Below the pieces are notes generated by a model, which was given only the letters and a program-made list of their open reading frames with translations, did no database searches and was not told the DNA's origin. Source: Malurus cyaneus samueli (taxonomy: Eukaryota; Chordata; Aves; Passeriformes; Maluridae). Taken from it: a stretch of 64,000 nt of DNA. The position numbers and the translations under genes were made by a program. The stretch covers positions 53,416,117-53,480,116 of the forward strand of contig CM019236.1 of NCBI GenBank assembly GCA_009741485.1. The letters are read 5' to 3'. Below, piece by piece: positions 1 through 12,100 of the stretch (position 1 is the first letter of the stretch; each line of letters begins with the position of its first letter).

Positions 1-369
1 CTGAAGGGAACAATAAGGGAGCACCACTCTAACAACAAATCACTGGCAAGCTTCATAATGCAGCAGAACAGAAAACTGCATGCAGCCAACACAGAACAGC
101 TCCTCATCTGGCAAAGAGGGAAAGGTGTGCTTCACTTGAGGTTTAGTTTTAGGATTCTACCTGCTGAAAAAAACTATGCTTCTGCTACACTAATATTATC
201 CTACTATTTCTACTTTTAGAAATAGCATCAAACCTTCCCATCTGAGAGATCATTAACTACAAATGAAACTCATTAAACTTTCTTATTTTAATTTGCAGCT
301 TCTTAAATGAGGAGTAGTTTTGCTGGTTTTGGTGTATAGTTACTTTTCTTCACAATGGCTGGTATGGGG

Positions 370-889
370 CTACATTTTCGATCTCAGCTGAACACAGCAC
401 TGATAGTACAGAGATGTTTTTATTATTGCTCATCAGCGTTTACACAGAGCCAAAGCCTTTCCTGGTTTTAGTACTTCCACACTGTGAGGAAGCTGGGAGG
501 AGACATAGCTGCGACAGGTGATCCAAAATGACTAAAGGGATATAGCAGACCGTATGACATCATGTACAGTACATAAATCTGGGGGGAAGAAGAAGGAAGT
601 GGGGAGTATATTAGGAATTTGTCTATCCATGTGTTATACGTGATGGGGTCTTGCTCTCCTGGAGATGGCTGAACACCTGCCTGCCATGGGAAGTGGTAAA
701 TTAATTCCTTGGTTTCCTTTGCTTGTGTGCATTGCTTTTGTTTTCCCTATTAAACTGTCTATACCTTAATCCTTGAGTTTTCTGGTTTTACCCTTCCCAT
801 TCTCTTTCTAGTCTTACTAGTGGGAGAGTGAGGAAGTGGCTGCCTGTGGTTTGGCTGCTGGCTGGTGTTAAAGCATGACATTAGTACAG
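370..889 (+). mobile_element. Solo LTR of an avian endogenous retrovirus (degraded)
   Basis: The segment resembles a widespread avian LTR. In order it has a block around 405-560, a weak TATA-like CATAAAT near 573, a body reading into 'gagatggctgaacacctgcc' near 661-680, a purine-rich block near 820-835, and an end near 'gttaaagcatgaca' at 876-889. No gag, pol or env sequence adjoins it, so it looks like a solo LTR left by LTR-LTR recombination. The left edge is approximate and I see no convincing target-site duplication. It lies inside the FEM1C intron, antisense to the gene. The family name is not assigned because I recognise it only by recalled similarity. Confidence 0.65.
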
Positions 890-2237
890 TGGAGAAAGCC
901 ATAAATCAGGGAGACAGTGGTAAATTATTGCTTTGCAATAATTTGTAAAAAGTGTAAAGTATTGCTTTGGCTGCTTCCTATCTACAGATATTTCTGCTGT
1001 TCTCCACAATTATGAAACAGTAAAACCCATCCACCCTTACCCCAGTTACCAGTTTGTCTCCATTGTTTACACTGTTCATGTAAAGTAAAATATCTTTAAA
1101 AAAATCCTCTGCTTGCATTTCTGCCTACATTCTACATAGAAGTTCAGGGAAACTGGAAGTTCAGATCTGCAAAACAGTAGAGACAAATACAATCAAAGGC
1201 TCTAAACTCAGAACCGTTGGCCACCTTTCACAGTAGAGGACTCATCTACCACAAACATCTTATAACCTCTTTCTTCAGCACCATCTACTGTGCAACAGTT
1301 CCAGACCTACACTTGACCTCATTCACCTCACTGCAGCACCTTGCCTGACACACTCCTAAAATCTTTATGGAAATTTTAATATCTTCGCAGTACTTCTGTA
1401 ACTGCTTTCAAAAACCTCCGTATTCTGAATTTCCATAGTCCAAAACATAGTTGTGGAATTCTGCATTCTAGAAGCAGGATTTCGCATGTTTTCACCTACT
1501 TTTTTTACATTTAGATGCATCTGAATGTACCTGTTTTTTCACATGAATGTCAATGTATTCAGATTTTCCCTGTAAATCTCAACACTCTGAAACTTTCCTG
1601 AGGTTTAAAATGTATACTAAGTTCTGTTCTGCAATATGAAAATCTAGTGGAAAATCACAAAAATAATTTGAGTAATTGTGCTCCCCACCCTCACACAGGT
1701 TCTAAGAAAAAGATCTGAGAAAGGATCTATAGTAAAGGATCTCCCGTAACTGCAACTCTACTGAAGTTAAATAGTTCTGCTATTACAAGAAGCACTGCAA
1801 TTTTAAATGCAACGAATATTTTAAAAATCTTTCACAGAACAATAGGCTTCTCCCTACATGGCCCTAGGAAGGCAACTCCTTAAAAAGAACTCACACACAA
1901 GGGCAGCAACAACTTTCACTACTCAGGTCAGAACATTCAGGTGGTCTGCATCTTCCTGCTCCAAGCACAGGACACACTGTCAGCAGGGAGAAGTAGAAAT
2001 TGAAAGTAATACATATAAGACTCTTTGAGGGGAAAGGTGACAACGTAGAATTAATCCTTTTAGATTAATTTTAAAATCAACAGCATTTTTGCAAAGCAAA
2101 GTTAAGGAGATTACCTGCTGCATCTCAGTCACTGTTACAATACTTATGGCTGCCAATTTTTCTCATTCTTCTGCCTTTCCACAGAATGACTTTCATTTTC
2201 AGGGTTTATAGTACTTTCTTTCTTTCTTACTTTACCT

Positions 2238-2283
2238 CACCACGGCTTATTCACTAACTTCACCATGGCTTATTCACTAATTT
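2238..2283. repeat. 23-bp tandem duplication
   Basis: Two adjacent 23-bp units, 2238-2260 and 2261-2283, share the core 'ggcttattcactaa' and differ at two positions. This looks like a local replication-slippage duplication in the FEM1C intron; no function is implied. Confidence 0.85.
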
Positions 2284-4077
2284 CAGAGATCAGAGTTCTT
2301 TAAGACACCAAAAAGTAAGCTCCTGTCCTACCACAGGGGATTCCACACATTAGCAATAGATAATTATTACATACACACATATACTTGTACACAGGACAAT
2401 CTGAAGTATAAAATGAGTTTTAATGAGCCTAACCATAATCAATCCAACTTCTTTAATTAAGGATCATTTATCTTATCACATACCTTAAGTATCTTTGCTC
2501 ATGTGACTAGATGCAAGTCACACGGAAACTAAAGGATGCAGGGAAAGGAATTAAGATAATAATTACAGCACATGAAAAATCCTCAGTCATTCAAACAAAG
2601 ACAAATAATACTAAAGAACTAATAAAGTGAAAACAACAACACAACAAAATGAGGGAGAAACACAAAATGAGGGAGGAAAAAGTTGCTGAGTTACATCTTT
2701 TTCCCTGTTAAATCAAATATTTAACAGCACTGCCTGGTTCATACCCACTGTATAAAGGGACTGGTTTGAAACTAAATATCAAGTTTTCAGTTGCTTACAC
2801 ACTTTATATTTAGTTTGCTATTCCAAGAGCATTATTTAGAAAAATGACATTTTTATCCTACCACAAGTCCATGATGATTCATAAGTAACCTCAAACCCTT
2901 ACAAAGGAAGATTTATTTTGCTCTGCCCACCTCCATGACAAATCTGTAGTTTAGCTTTCTTTACGCTAAACCCACATATCTGCATGATTTGCTGAAAAAA
3001 GGCATATTTAACCAAGCAGCTTTTCTAAAGATTACTCTCACATTTGGTATTTACCAGTAACATACAATAATCTAGACACGGAGATTATTTTAACAGAAAT
3101 AACTGGAAGGCACAGTGTACAGCTACAAATGTATACTACAGCCTGAAAAAGGCAGTAGAAATATTATGCGACAAAAAGGATTGTTAGCAGATTGTTTTTT
3201 AATTTATAGTTACATATTTAAAAAAACCAAAATCTGCTCAAACATAATACTGGCCCAGTGAGATAAAAAATTAACTGTAATTTGCAGTAACTGGTGTGCT
3301 ATTCAGGCTAATATCACAACCTAATACAGGTCTGAGATGTAATAAAAAACCTAGATGCCCAACTAATTATTATTATGGGAAAAAAGGGCAGAAATCTTCA
3401 CTGTGAGAAACGCCAGAGCAATTGTAAACAGGGGTAAAGGAGTGTCCTTTGAGATCTGTGAGCCACTGGAAGTGCTTCTGTTGAGATTAGAGTCACCTGC
3501 ATCTTCATTTTTTAAATCCTAAATATATTTTTGCTTATTAACACACAAAAAGTTCCGAAATTACTCAGTAATTTTTAGAGAGTGAAGAGCAGTGTTTATT
3601 CATTTTCCAACGCAGAAAGTAGTTTTTCTCCTTTAAGCTTATTTCTTTACACTAGCCTCACTGGCACAGATCCATTTTATGTACAGCATATTTGACTTAT
3701 GAAGAAGTAGCACGAAAACCAAGAATACATGCTCATGTATTTCAGCATGTTGCTAGACCAACGTACTACACAGAGTAGCTCTCTGCAAGTTCATTAGCTT
3801 TAAACACATGCATAAATGCGACATTTCATATGACTAATCTTTCAAAAATTAGGGATTTAAGATTAAAATGTATCAATTTAAATCGAAATTTTGTAATCCA
3901 TAAGAAGAGTACATTAAAAAGTAAAAACATAACTTTTCATTTTATATCTTACTTTTCAGTTTACGAGAACAGAAAAATATTTTTGGATGCCAGACTCCTA
4001 ACAGAAAGAAGCAAATGAGTAACTTTACCCCTATTCACCACAATGAAAGTTAAAAAAAAAAAAACAAACTAACTTAC

Positions 4078-4621
4078 CTTTAACACTTTTTCTGTTAACA
4101 TCAGCTCCTTTTTCAAGTAAATACTGAGCAATTTCTTTGTGGCCTTTGTAACATGAGATCATCAAGCACGTATGCCCGTGACGGTTTGATACTTCCAGGT
4201 CTGCTTTGTGTTCCACAAGGTATTTAACTATTTCCAGATGACCATCAAAACAGGCAGCTCTAAGCGGTGTTGAATTAGTCAGGGTTGTATTGTTGACAGA
4301 CGCACCATGATCCAACAGACACTGAACAACCTTCAAGTGGCCGGCGGCCGATGCTGCCCACAACGGCGGAGCCCCCTCGATGGTCTCACCATCAAAATTC
4401 ACTGAGCCACCAACCTCAATCGATGCAGAGCAATGGTCCAACAAGTATTCCACCATGTCGAGGTGACCATAGCGGGCTGCCATCAGAAGTGGTGTGGCAC
4501 CATTGGTTTTCTCTGACATCAGCTGGGCCACCTCTTCCCTTGTTTTGCTTGCCAGTAGCTTGGAAAGGAGCCGCAGCTTGCCATCACGAGCTGCGTTGAA
4601 GACTGCTGTCTTTAGATCCAT
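4078..4621 (-). CDS. FEM1C: FEM1C first coding exon (fem-1 homolog C), N-terminal 181 residues
   Basis: FEM1C is a substrate receptor of the CUL2-elongin ubiquitin ligase and recognises C-terminal degrons, notably Arg-ended ones. The exon starts at the ATG at 4621 (MDLKTAVFNAARDGKLRLL) and reads about 181 codons to a split glycine codon at the GTAAG donor (4077). Four ankyrin repeats are visible, at about residues 40-64, 82-111, 115-145 and 149-178, each with the TPL..A...GHL pattern. Asp77 (in VNFD) and Asp126 (in RAACFD), reported in degron recognition, are present. The N-terminal MDLKTAVFNAARDGK and the KSVKG end fit FEM1C better than FEM1A or FEM1B. The remaining about 430 residues (more ankyrin repeats and the VHL-box region) lie off the left edge. 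I see no frameshift or premature stop before the donor. Confidence 0.95.
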
Positions 4622-5640
4622 TTAGTCTGCACCTCTCTGCTTCCGGATGGATATACACCTGATTTTTTTTTTCAGTCAAGAGCTTATTGGAAGGGCTTAG
4701 CCCTAAAAGAATGTCCCCAGCTTCTTCTCAGATCAGCTTCTTCCACATAGGACAACATGGAGACTCCGAACAGGGTCCTGACGAAGGGCAGGCTATGCTT
4801 ATCACAAATCTGCAAAAGGGAGAATTCTCGATGTTTTCACCTCCTACTTCGCAAACAAGTAACCGCATTGTATTTTCCCGCAGCTACACCCAAAAAACTC
4901 GCTGCTGTGGCGCGCGGCGCGCCGGCGTCCAGCTGCATTCCTTGGGACTCTCGCCGGCCGCGAGGTGGCCCCTGAGGAAAGCTACGGAGAGGAGGGGGCT
5001 GGCACTACCAGCGCGTTATCCGTACCAGACATGGCATGATCCTCTTTCCCTCACACCGCTGCGAGCTGCACCCCCGACTCTTTTCGGGGCGTATCCCAAG
5101 CACACAGTCCTCAACTCCCCCCGAAGACCGCCGACACGCACCCCCCGGGGGAAGCCGGGCGGGGAAGGCGACGGGCGCACTCCGGCGAAGCCCCGGACGG
5201 CGGAGAGAGCCCGAGCCCACAACTCGCCTCACCCGAACCCGGCGCGCCCAGAGCCCACCGGCCCCATCCCCCTCCCTCCTCTCCCTCACGGCACCCAACC
5301 TGCCCGCTGCGCCGTCCTGGTATCCGTCGAAGAGGCCCGCCAGACGGCGGCTACCTTCCGCGGCGCTTCCGGGCCGCCCGCCGCCTCCACAGACGCCTCC
5401 CGCCGCAGTGCCCGCGCTCCCTCCATGACAGCCGGGCCCCGCCCGCCCAGGCCGACCCAGCGCAGGGCGGGCGGCGGCGCCGCAGCCATCAGAACCATTC
5501 CCGGCGCGGGGAGGGCGGGACTACGCCGCCGCGCGAGGGCCCCGGCGGGCTCGGCCGCCGCTAGGGGCGCCGGGGAGCAGCAGCGCGGGGGGTCTGAGGG
5601 CACGAAGGTCCTGCGGAGGAGCTTTGGACGCGCGTGTTAT
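4622..5640 (-). promoter_or_regulatory. FEM1C: FEM1C 5' untranslated region and CpG-island promoter
   Basis: From about 4900 to 5640 the sequence becomes strongly G+C rich with dense CpG, a CpG island immediately upstream of the FEM1C start codon. A non-coding first exon is expected from other vertebrates but I cannot fix it. One possible 3' splice site on the minus strand is a pyrimidine run ending in AG at 4704-4703, and one possible donor of form AAG|GTA lies in 5350-5360. No TATA box is evident, as is usual for CpG-island promoters. A long plus-strand open frame across this stretch is explained by the high G+C content. Confidence 0.7.
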
Positions 5641-5671
5641 GGGCACAAAATGGACTTTGTACGGACACATC

Positions 5672-5697
5672 TGTACTTTATACGTGTACTTTATACG
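5672..5697. repeat. 13-bp tandem duplication
   Basis: Two exact copies of tgtactttatacg at 5672-5684 and 5685-5697, just upstream of the FEM1C CpG island. Confidence 0.9.
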
Positions 5698-5834
5698 TCT
5701 GTTGTGTCCCTTTCTGTGCTCCGCAACACAAGAGAGACAAGGAACTACGGAAGAGGGGCGGCGGAGGCCCCAGAGGTGATTTGGGGTCAGAACATCCCTT
5801 TTACTAGGAGAGACTGCGGGAGCTCAGCCTACTT

Positions 5835-6196
5835 AGTCCAGACAAAAGACTGAGAAAGGGTCGCATCAGTGCATATGACGATATCGGAGACGAGTGCGAG
5901 AGGATGGTGCCCGGCTCTTTGCATTGGTGCCCAGTGATAGTACGAAAAGTAATGGCCATAAATTAAAACACAAGAAGTTCACTACTGAGGAAGAACATTT
6001 TACTCTGAGGGTGTCAGAACACTGGACCAGGCTGCTCCGGAAGGTCGTGGAGTCTCCCTCTTTGGAGACATTCAAAACGCACCTGGATGCTTTCCTGTGT
6101 CACCTGCTGAAGATGACCCTGCTTGGTGGGGAATTTGGATTGGAAGATCCCCAAAGGCCTCTTCCAGTCATATTTTATGATTCTGTGATTCTGTAC
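5835..6196 (+). mobile_element. CR1 LINE 3' fragment
   Basis: This is a 5'-truncated CR1 retrotransposon tail in plus orientation. It contains the typical run 'gaggatggtgcccggctctt', then a 'gtgtcagaacactggaccag' block and 'ggaagatccccaaaggcctc', and ends in the CR1 terminal octamers 'attctgtgattctg' near 6180-6194. It lies just upstream of the FEM1C CpG island. There is no poly-A tail, as expected for CR1. Confidence 0.88.
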
Positions 6197-9100
6197 ACAT
6201 ATGCTTAATGAATTTAAAAATTTTGTGTTTAAAGTCCAGTTTTTGCAGCACAGAGGATGCTCTGTCCCTGGGTAACATTGGTGCTTGGTGCAAAATTTGC
6301 TTTTCATGATTTGAGATTGCACATGGTTTGCTACAAGCTTGGGATGTGGCACTTGTTTTATTTCAATGACAACCCTAAAAGAGCCACCTGAACAAGGGAA
6401 TGTAAATACTGTCACAACCAAGTATTTTACCTGCAAGCCTTGGAAAGGAGCAACACCACATGCAGCAACAAACTCAGAGAAGGCCCATGAACATTAAAGG
6501 GCACTAATTTGGACATCAATTTGAAATGCAATCTAGTGGCTTCCCCAATGTAAAAAAAAAAAAAAAAAAAAGAAAAAAAAAATAGAAGGGGAGAAAGAGA
6601 AACAGTTCAATTTGCATTTTTATGTACAAAAGCAATGTATACACACTGGGTGGTCCTTTATCCCTTTGTACCCAGTGCTGGCAAGAGATGGTGCATAGCT
6701 GTCTTGATGGTTTTGTTTTGTCTACAAGACTCAGAAGGAGAAAGATCATAAGAAACTGATGTGAATTCAGAGTAAAAACATGAAAATCTTAAAGGAAGTG
6801 GTGGTATTAATTTATGGAGAGGGATTAAAAGATGTAACTGTGAAAATGCTAAATTAAAAGTAGGAGGGGGAAAGAAGAAAAGAGAACTTTCAAGAAATGT
6901 GAGTGGAATGGATGAATTATTTGAAGAGATTTACCAGGCATAGTCAACAGCAATTGGAAACAAAACGAACAGATGAAAGAGTATACTTAGCATCAAAAAT
7001 AATATCCTGGTAGGGAGGCTCTGTCAGGCCAGAAAAATAATTTGAAAGTTGTGGGAGCTAATTGATAGTCATGGTGGGCTGTGCAAATCACAGCCCATGT
7101 AAAGAAGGTACTATGAGGAGCAGCTCTGTGCTGGAGAGAACATGGAGATTATAACCTGACCAACCTTCCCCCTTCAGTCATTGAAGTTTACAGAACAGGC
7201 AGCAAAGAGTGCAGTCAGCACTGATGGGCTTGCAAACTATGGGGCAGTAGGCTTCCGAAATCTCCCTTAGATTCACAAGGTGTAGCCATCTGTGAATTAA
7301 GCAGAAAAATTAATTATTAAAGGAAATTTTACAGGATTTATACTTCTCTAAGAGGCCCGCTGCCATCTTTCTCTTTCATATCTCATTATACATACATCTT
7401 GGAGAACTGTTTAATCATATTCTTATATTAAAACAAAAATATGTTCTCATGACAAAAGTGGACTTAAGGAGGTTGGACAATGCAGCTGAATCCTGACTGC
7501 TGTTCTGTGAGTTTCATACTTTCGTACCGTCCTGTGTAGGGAGCACTTGCTTGGCAGTACTTGGCTGTGGGGGCACTGAGAGCCAGCATGGTATACCCCC
7601 AATGTGCACTTCCCTACTGCAGTTATTTTCTGGCTCCCAGAATGAACCTAAGCCCTACTTTCCAGAGGTAAAAGGCAGATATTTTGACTCTGTGTACCAG
7701 AAGCACCATGAAGATAAGAGAGAGCAATCCATGATTTGAGGTTTCGACTTAAATCATTCATAGCCAGTCAGTCGGTCATGAGGACACAGTGCCAACAGCA
7801 ATTTCATTTTTCTTACCTTCCCCTCTCTTTGTCCCCATGCTGGATATAGAAAGAATGGCCCCATGCCCGTGGGGAAGAGGGTTGTAGTTATCAGGATGGG
7901 ATCTTCGTTGGTCCCACAAACACAACCCATGCCATTGAAAAGAACAAATCAGCCTTGATGCTTTATCATTTCCCCGCCTCAAAACCATCTGGTTTTGAAA
8001 GCTGTAAAGGGAGAATGGTGTTAAGTGAAATAATATGTATTGTGATAACTTAGTTCTCACCTAAGGGTATTCTTGTCCTCACTGCTGTTCACAGTAGACA
8101 GCAGAAGGGATTTGTCACATACACAGGGGTCTAACGTGCAGAGACACCTCTGGTTTGGTGCGGACCATTTGTCCTCTCAGTGTCTGGGTCACAGCACGGT
8201 AGCATGTGTGTCATAGACCAGTGCTTTACTGTTGTGTTCAAATCCCTCATTCTAGATTGAAGAATTGATATTCATTATGTGTACCAATGGTAATACCATA
8301 AGGAAGAAGTCATAGGTCACTAGACGATTCTTGACACTGCTTGGGCTGAACCAGCTAGAAGGTTTTCAGGATTGCCATTGATAATATTTTGGAAGTCAGA
8401 TTCTGATTTCAGCCAGAGATGTGGTTGTAGAGTGCTGTATTTAGTTTAAACTCTTCACTTCCTTATCCCGAGTGATAAGGATCATTGGGATCACCCAAGG
8501 TGCAGAGATTTCTTCCTCCTCAAGGCAGAATACACTCAGCAATATAGCAAAGAAAAATCTAATCCATATTTCAGTTGTTGGCTTTGGCACTAGAAGACAT
8601 ATATAAGACATTGCATAATCCTGCATTAATACAGGGATTTTGTCAGATTTTTTATTGTGCTTTTGTTCATGCAGCAGTTGTTATCCCCAGTATGACTACA
8701 CTTCTCTAAGGTCTTGAGATAACTCAGAAAAATCTGTGTCATATTTTGCAAGGTGGACAGGCACTGCAGCAGCTCTATCTCATGTCTGCAGCCTTCCCTA
8801 AACTGGCACCTGATTGCCTACTCAGTCCTGGCTGAGAGTCAGGTCAGGAAGGCAATATAAGATAATAGATCAAGAAGGCTTCCAAAAAGAGAAAGCTTAG
8901 GGTGAGCTGAGGAATGAGATGTCAAAAGCATTTGTGAGCAATTGCCTGTATGTGAGCTGAGGCAAATTTATTCAATAATCTGAAACACACGTTCAAGCAT
9001 AGCCTGAATCCTAGGTCTTCCCTGACTACTAGGCAATAAGGTGGGAATGGCAAACTCCTGTCGACTGCTGCCAAATTTACCCCTCCCTGACTGCCCGTGC

Positions 9101-12100
9101 TAGCCCGTATTTCTGGCAGCCCCAGTGGTATCACAAGTGGCATCACTGATGCTACATGCAATCACTGAAACTTGCTCTTAGCCATGAATATTTATGTATT
9201 TTCATATAAAGCAGAAAAGCTTTGTGAGGGAAAGCAGAGATATCCATGCTTCAAATGTCTATTGCCAGTGGCTGAAACACCCCCTATCACAGTAGGAGAA
9301 CTTTGCATTAACTGGCAATGGATACAAATCTGCAGCCCTGGATCAGAGCCAGGATGAGGGCTCAAGGAACCTGCCTGGGCCAGAGTATTATCTGCATGTG
9401 CTGCATCACAAAACTTCCCTCTCTCCCTCAGGACAGCAAGCACATGTGCCTTAGACACACTCTAAGCTTGGGAGATTTGTACGCCTGAGGTAGTTGCTTA
9501 TATAATCTTAGTCTCCTAAAACATGTTTGCTCATGTTATGTGACATTAGTGATCTAGATATTGAACCTCTGGCCTAAAAACCCAGCCCTCCATATGGAAC
9601 TGCACTCTGGACAAGCCAGATGACATAGTTTCTTCCTTTAACTGGAATATCACCCTGTCAATAAAATTCTGGGAGCTGAATCATTAGTTGTTACTGTAAG
9701 CAAACAGACTTGTAAAGATTGGTGCTAAAATTGTGAGAAATTATGAGATGGCTAAAGATGTGAGCTGCCAGGACCTGGAAAGTTCTGAAAGACTTGCTGA
9801 ACCCCTAAGAGCTGTGAGCTTTCCTTGTCCCTTAGCATTTAACTCCCAGCTGACAGCAGAAACTGCCCACTGTCTGCCTGTGGACACAGACCAGACAGAG
9901 AACTCTGGTTTTGGGAGGTGTCTCATTTCTTATGAAGAAATAACTGTACCATTTCTACCCTGGAGTGTAAGGATGACATTTTGTTTCCAGGAGAGTCAAC
10001 TGAGCCAGGGTTTTGTCCCAGGTATCCATAGTAATATTTGGGACACAAATTTTTTCTGTGCCATGAAAACAGGGAAATAAGAAGATAATGTTCACCAGTT
10101 TGTCTACAATATGTAAAAAGGTTTATAAATAATACAAATCTTATAAACTTTTAAATAAACTTTAAAAAATGAACTTTTAAATTATACATTTGTATTGCTG
10201 TATGTCTGTACTTATATATTTTCATGTAATAGAAATAATTTACAGATTAACTTCCCTCAAATACACACAGTAGTTTAGTAATGGGAATATGCTACAGGTT
10301 ACAGGTATTATTCCACATGATACAGGAATTGCTAACAGGCATGAATAAGGCAATTTTACAACTATCCTAATAAAAAGAACTCAGAGGTTTTACATATTCA
10401 AATTAACCTACAACTTTCCACATTAATTTGGTATTTGATGTGCAAGCTGCAAAATTTCCTTTCCTCTCTCCATTGTCCTGGTGTTACTTCCATAGGTTGG
10501 AAGTCCATTGACAGAGATTGCAATATGCAGAAATTCAAACGTTTAAGTCTTTCAAATCAGTGGCAGTGTGCACCTGCCATTTCAGGTAGTATTTGCCAAG
10601 CTTGTGAAAGCCGAATTTCTCTCCAAGAAGACAAAAAAAATTTCTCCCTCTCCTGGCAATCCTTAATATGCATTATAAAAACCTGCACATCTGAATTCAT
10701 ATATCCAAAGACATTCCTGCTAGCCCGCGCATGTCTATACATTGCTTCTTCAATATGGCCTTCTTGTAGAAACTGCCTAGGCTCCACAGTACATCTTGAG
10801 CAGTAAGACTTGTAAATTTACAGAACAGGATTTAAAAGCAACCAAAGCAACATTTGCAAAATACAAGATAGTCTCAGATTCACCTGAACAGTGGTTTAAA
10901 ACTGACAGTTCTCCAAGACACAGATTATAAAAGAATAAAAGCATAAAAAATAGCTTAAAAGTACAGATTAACTGGCTTAGCTCGCTATACTTTATCAGTG
11001 TTATTATTAGGTAAAGCTAGTCACTGTTCATTTCTGCATCATGCTGGGATTGAACAGAGCTCTGCCATGGTGTGTTCTTCTACCAAAACCATATTGGGAA
11101 TGCACTGTGATTTGGTTTACAGTTGATTGATTTGACTAATACTTAAGCTCTGTTAAACTTCAAGTTGTACCCTTCTGACAACAGAAGCCTCTGGTGTCCC
11201 TCAGGCTGTACCCATCCTGGTATATTATAGAAGTGAAACTTTTAGAACAGACTTCTCACAGTCTCCTTGCTGCCCTGTTTTGACAGTACACAAATGATTC
11301 CCTTGTTATTTTCATTTCTTATCTCCCAGGGAAAGGAAAAGATGGGCCCAACGGTGTTGATAAACAGAATTTTAGCTATCAAATTCACAAGATTTCCACA
11401 GTGGGTGGAATAAAAAATATATTACATCCTCTGCTTTCCAAGTATAGAACAGACATTTCACCTACAATGAAACCTACCAGGCAAGTCATGATACTTGGGA
11501 ATATGCATACTTAATTCCCAGGCATTTGAACAGACCCCTCTGCTAATTCACTGCAGAGAAAATCTACAGAGCTGATCAGTAAGCGAGCACTCTGTGTTAG
11601 CAGAATGTTCTAAAGGCTCCCGGGAGTTCAAAATAGTTGGAAGCAAACATCCATGTGGTCAAGCTACTTTTCCTCAAATAGATGGCAGTAGAAAGGGGGT
11701 GCCTAGGGATAATTGGATGAATATTTCATTTGCTGTAAGCCCCAGCCAGCGCAATCGGAGAGAGCAAACAAAACAAAGTACGAGTGCTAGGCAACGGTCT
11801 GGATTGCGGCATGCCACGCGCTGCAGCTCTCGCATAAGCTGCTGAGTGGCTGGGAGCACACGGGTAGTATTTCATTCCTTGGCTTCAGATGCAAGTGCCA
11901 TAAGCATCCTTACATTTTACTCATCTGCAGCTGTAACTGTCACTGGAAATCTGCAGAGGCATTGAGCTGTTCAGACTAGCCATGACCTTTTATGCTGCCG
12001 TATATATCCTGAAACCATTCTGTCTATCAGAAAGAATCCCAGTTCCCAGAGGTTTCTGGCCACGTGGGTGCTTGTTAGAGTATGTGTGTGCACTGTCACA

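Larger units (their letters stand above)
1..4077 (-). other. FEM1C: FEM1C intron (partial), no further exon seen
   Basis: AT-rich non-coding DNA downstream, in the minus-strand sense, of the FEM1C first coding exon. It begins at the GTAAG splice donor read on the minus strand at 4077-4073. No reading frame here matches the rest of FEM1C. In other vertebrates the remainder is mostly one large exon, so that exon must lie beyond the left edge of the window. The only notable contents are an ERV LTR near 0.4-0.9 kb and a 23-bp tandem duplication near 2.24 kb. Confidence 0.75.

Noticed and set aside
5286..5603. Ala/Arg-rich minus-strand frame upstream of FEM1C as an N-terminal extension
   Set aside because: FEM1C starts at the conserved MDLKTAVFNAARDGK. 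The upstream frame is CpG-island composition and not joined by a convincing splice.
4687..5853. 388-codon open frame on the plus strand opposite the FEM1C 5' end
   Set aside because: It lies in a CpG island with few stop codons, has a Pro/Arg-rich composition, no domain and no splice context. It is explained by base composition.
7075..7097. Hairpin as a microRNA precursor or terminator
   Set aside because: A 9-bp stem is too short for a microRNA precursor, and nuclear vertebrate genes do not use such terminators.
9733..10080. 115-codon frame as a small gene
   Set aside because: No recognisable motif, no exon-like conservation signal, and a length compatible with chance in 14 kb of intergenic DNA.
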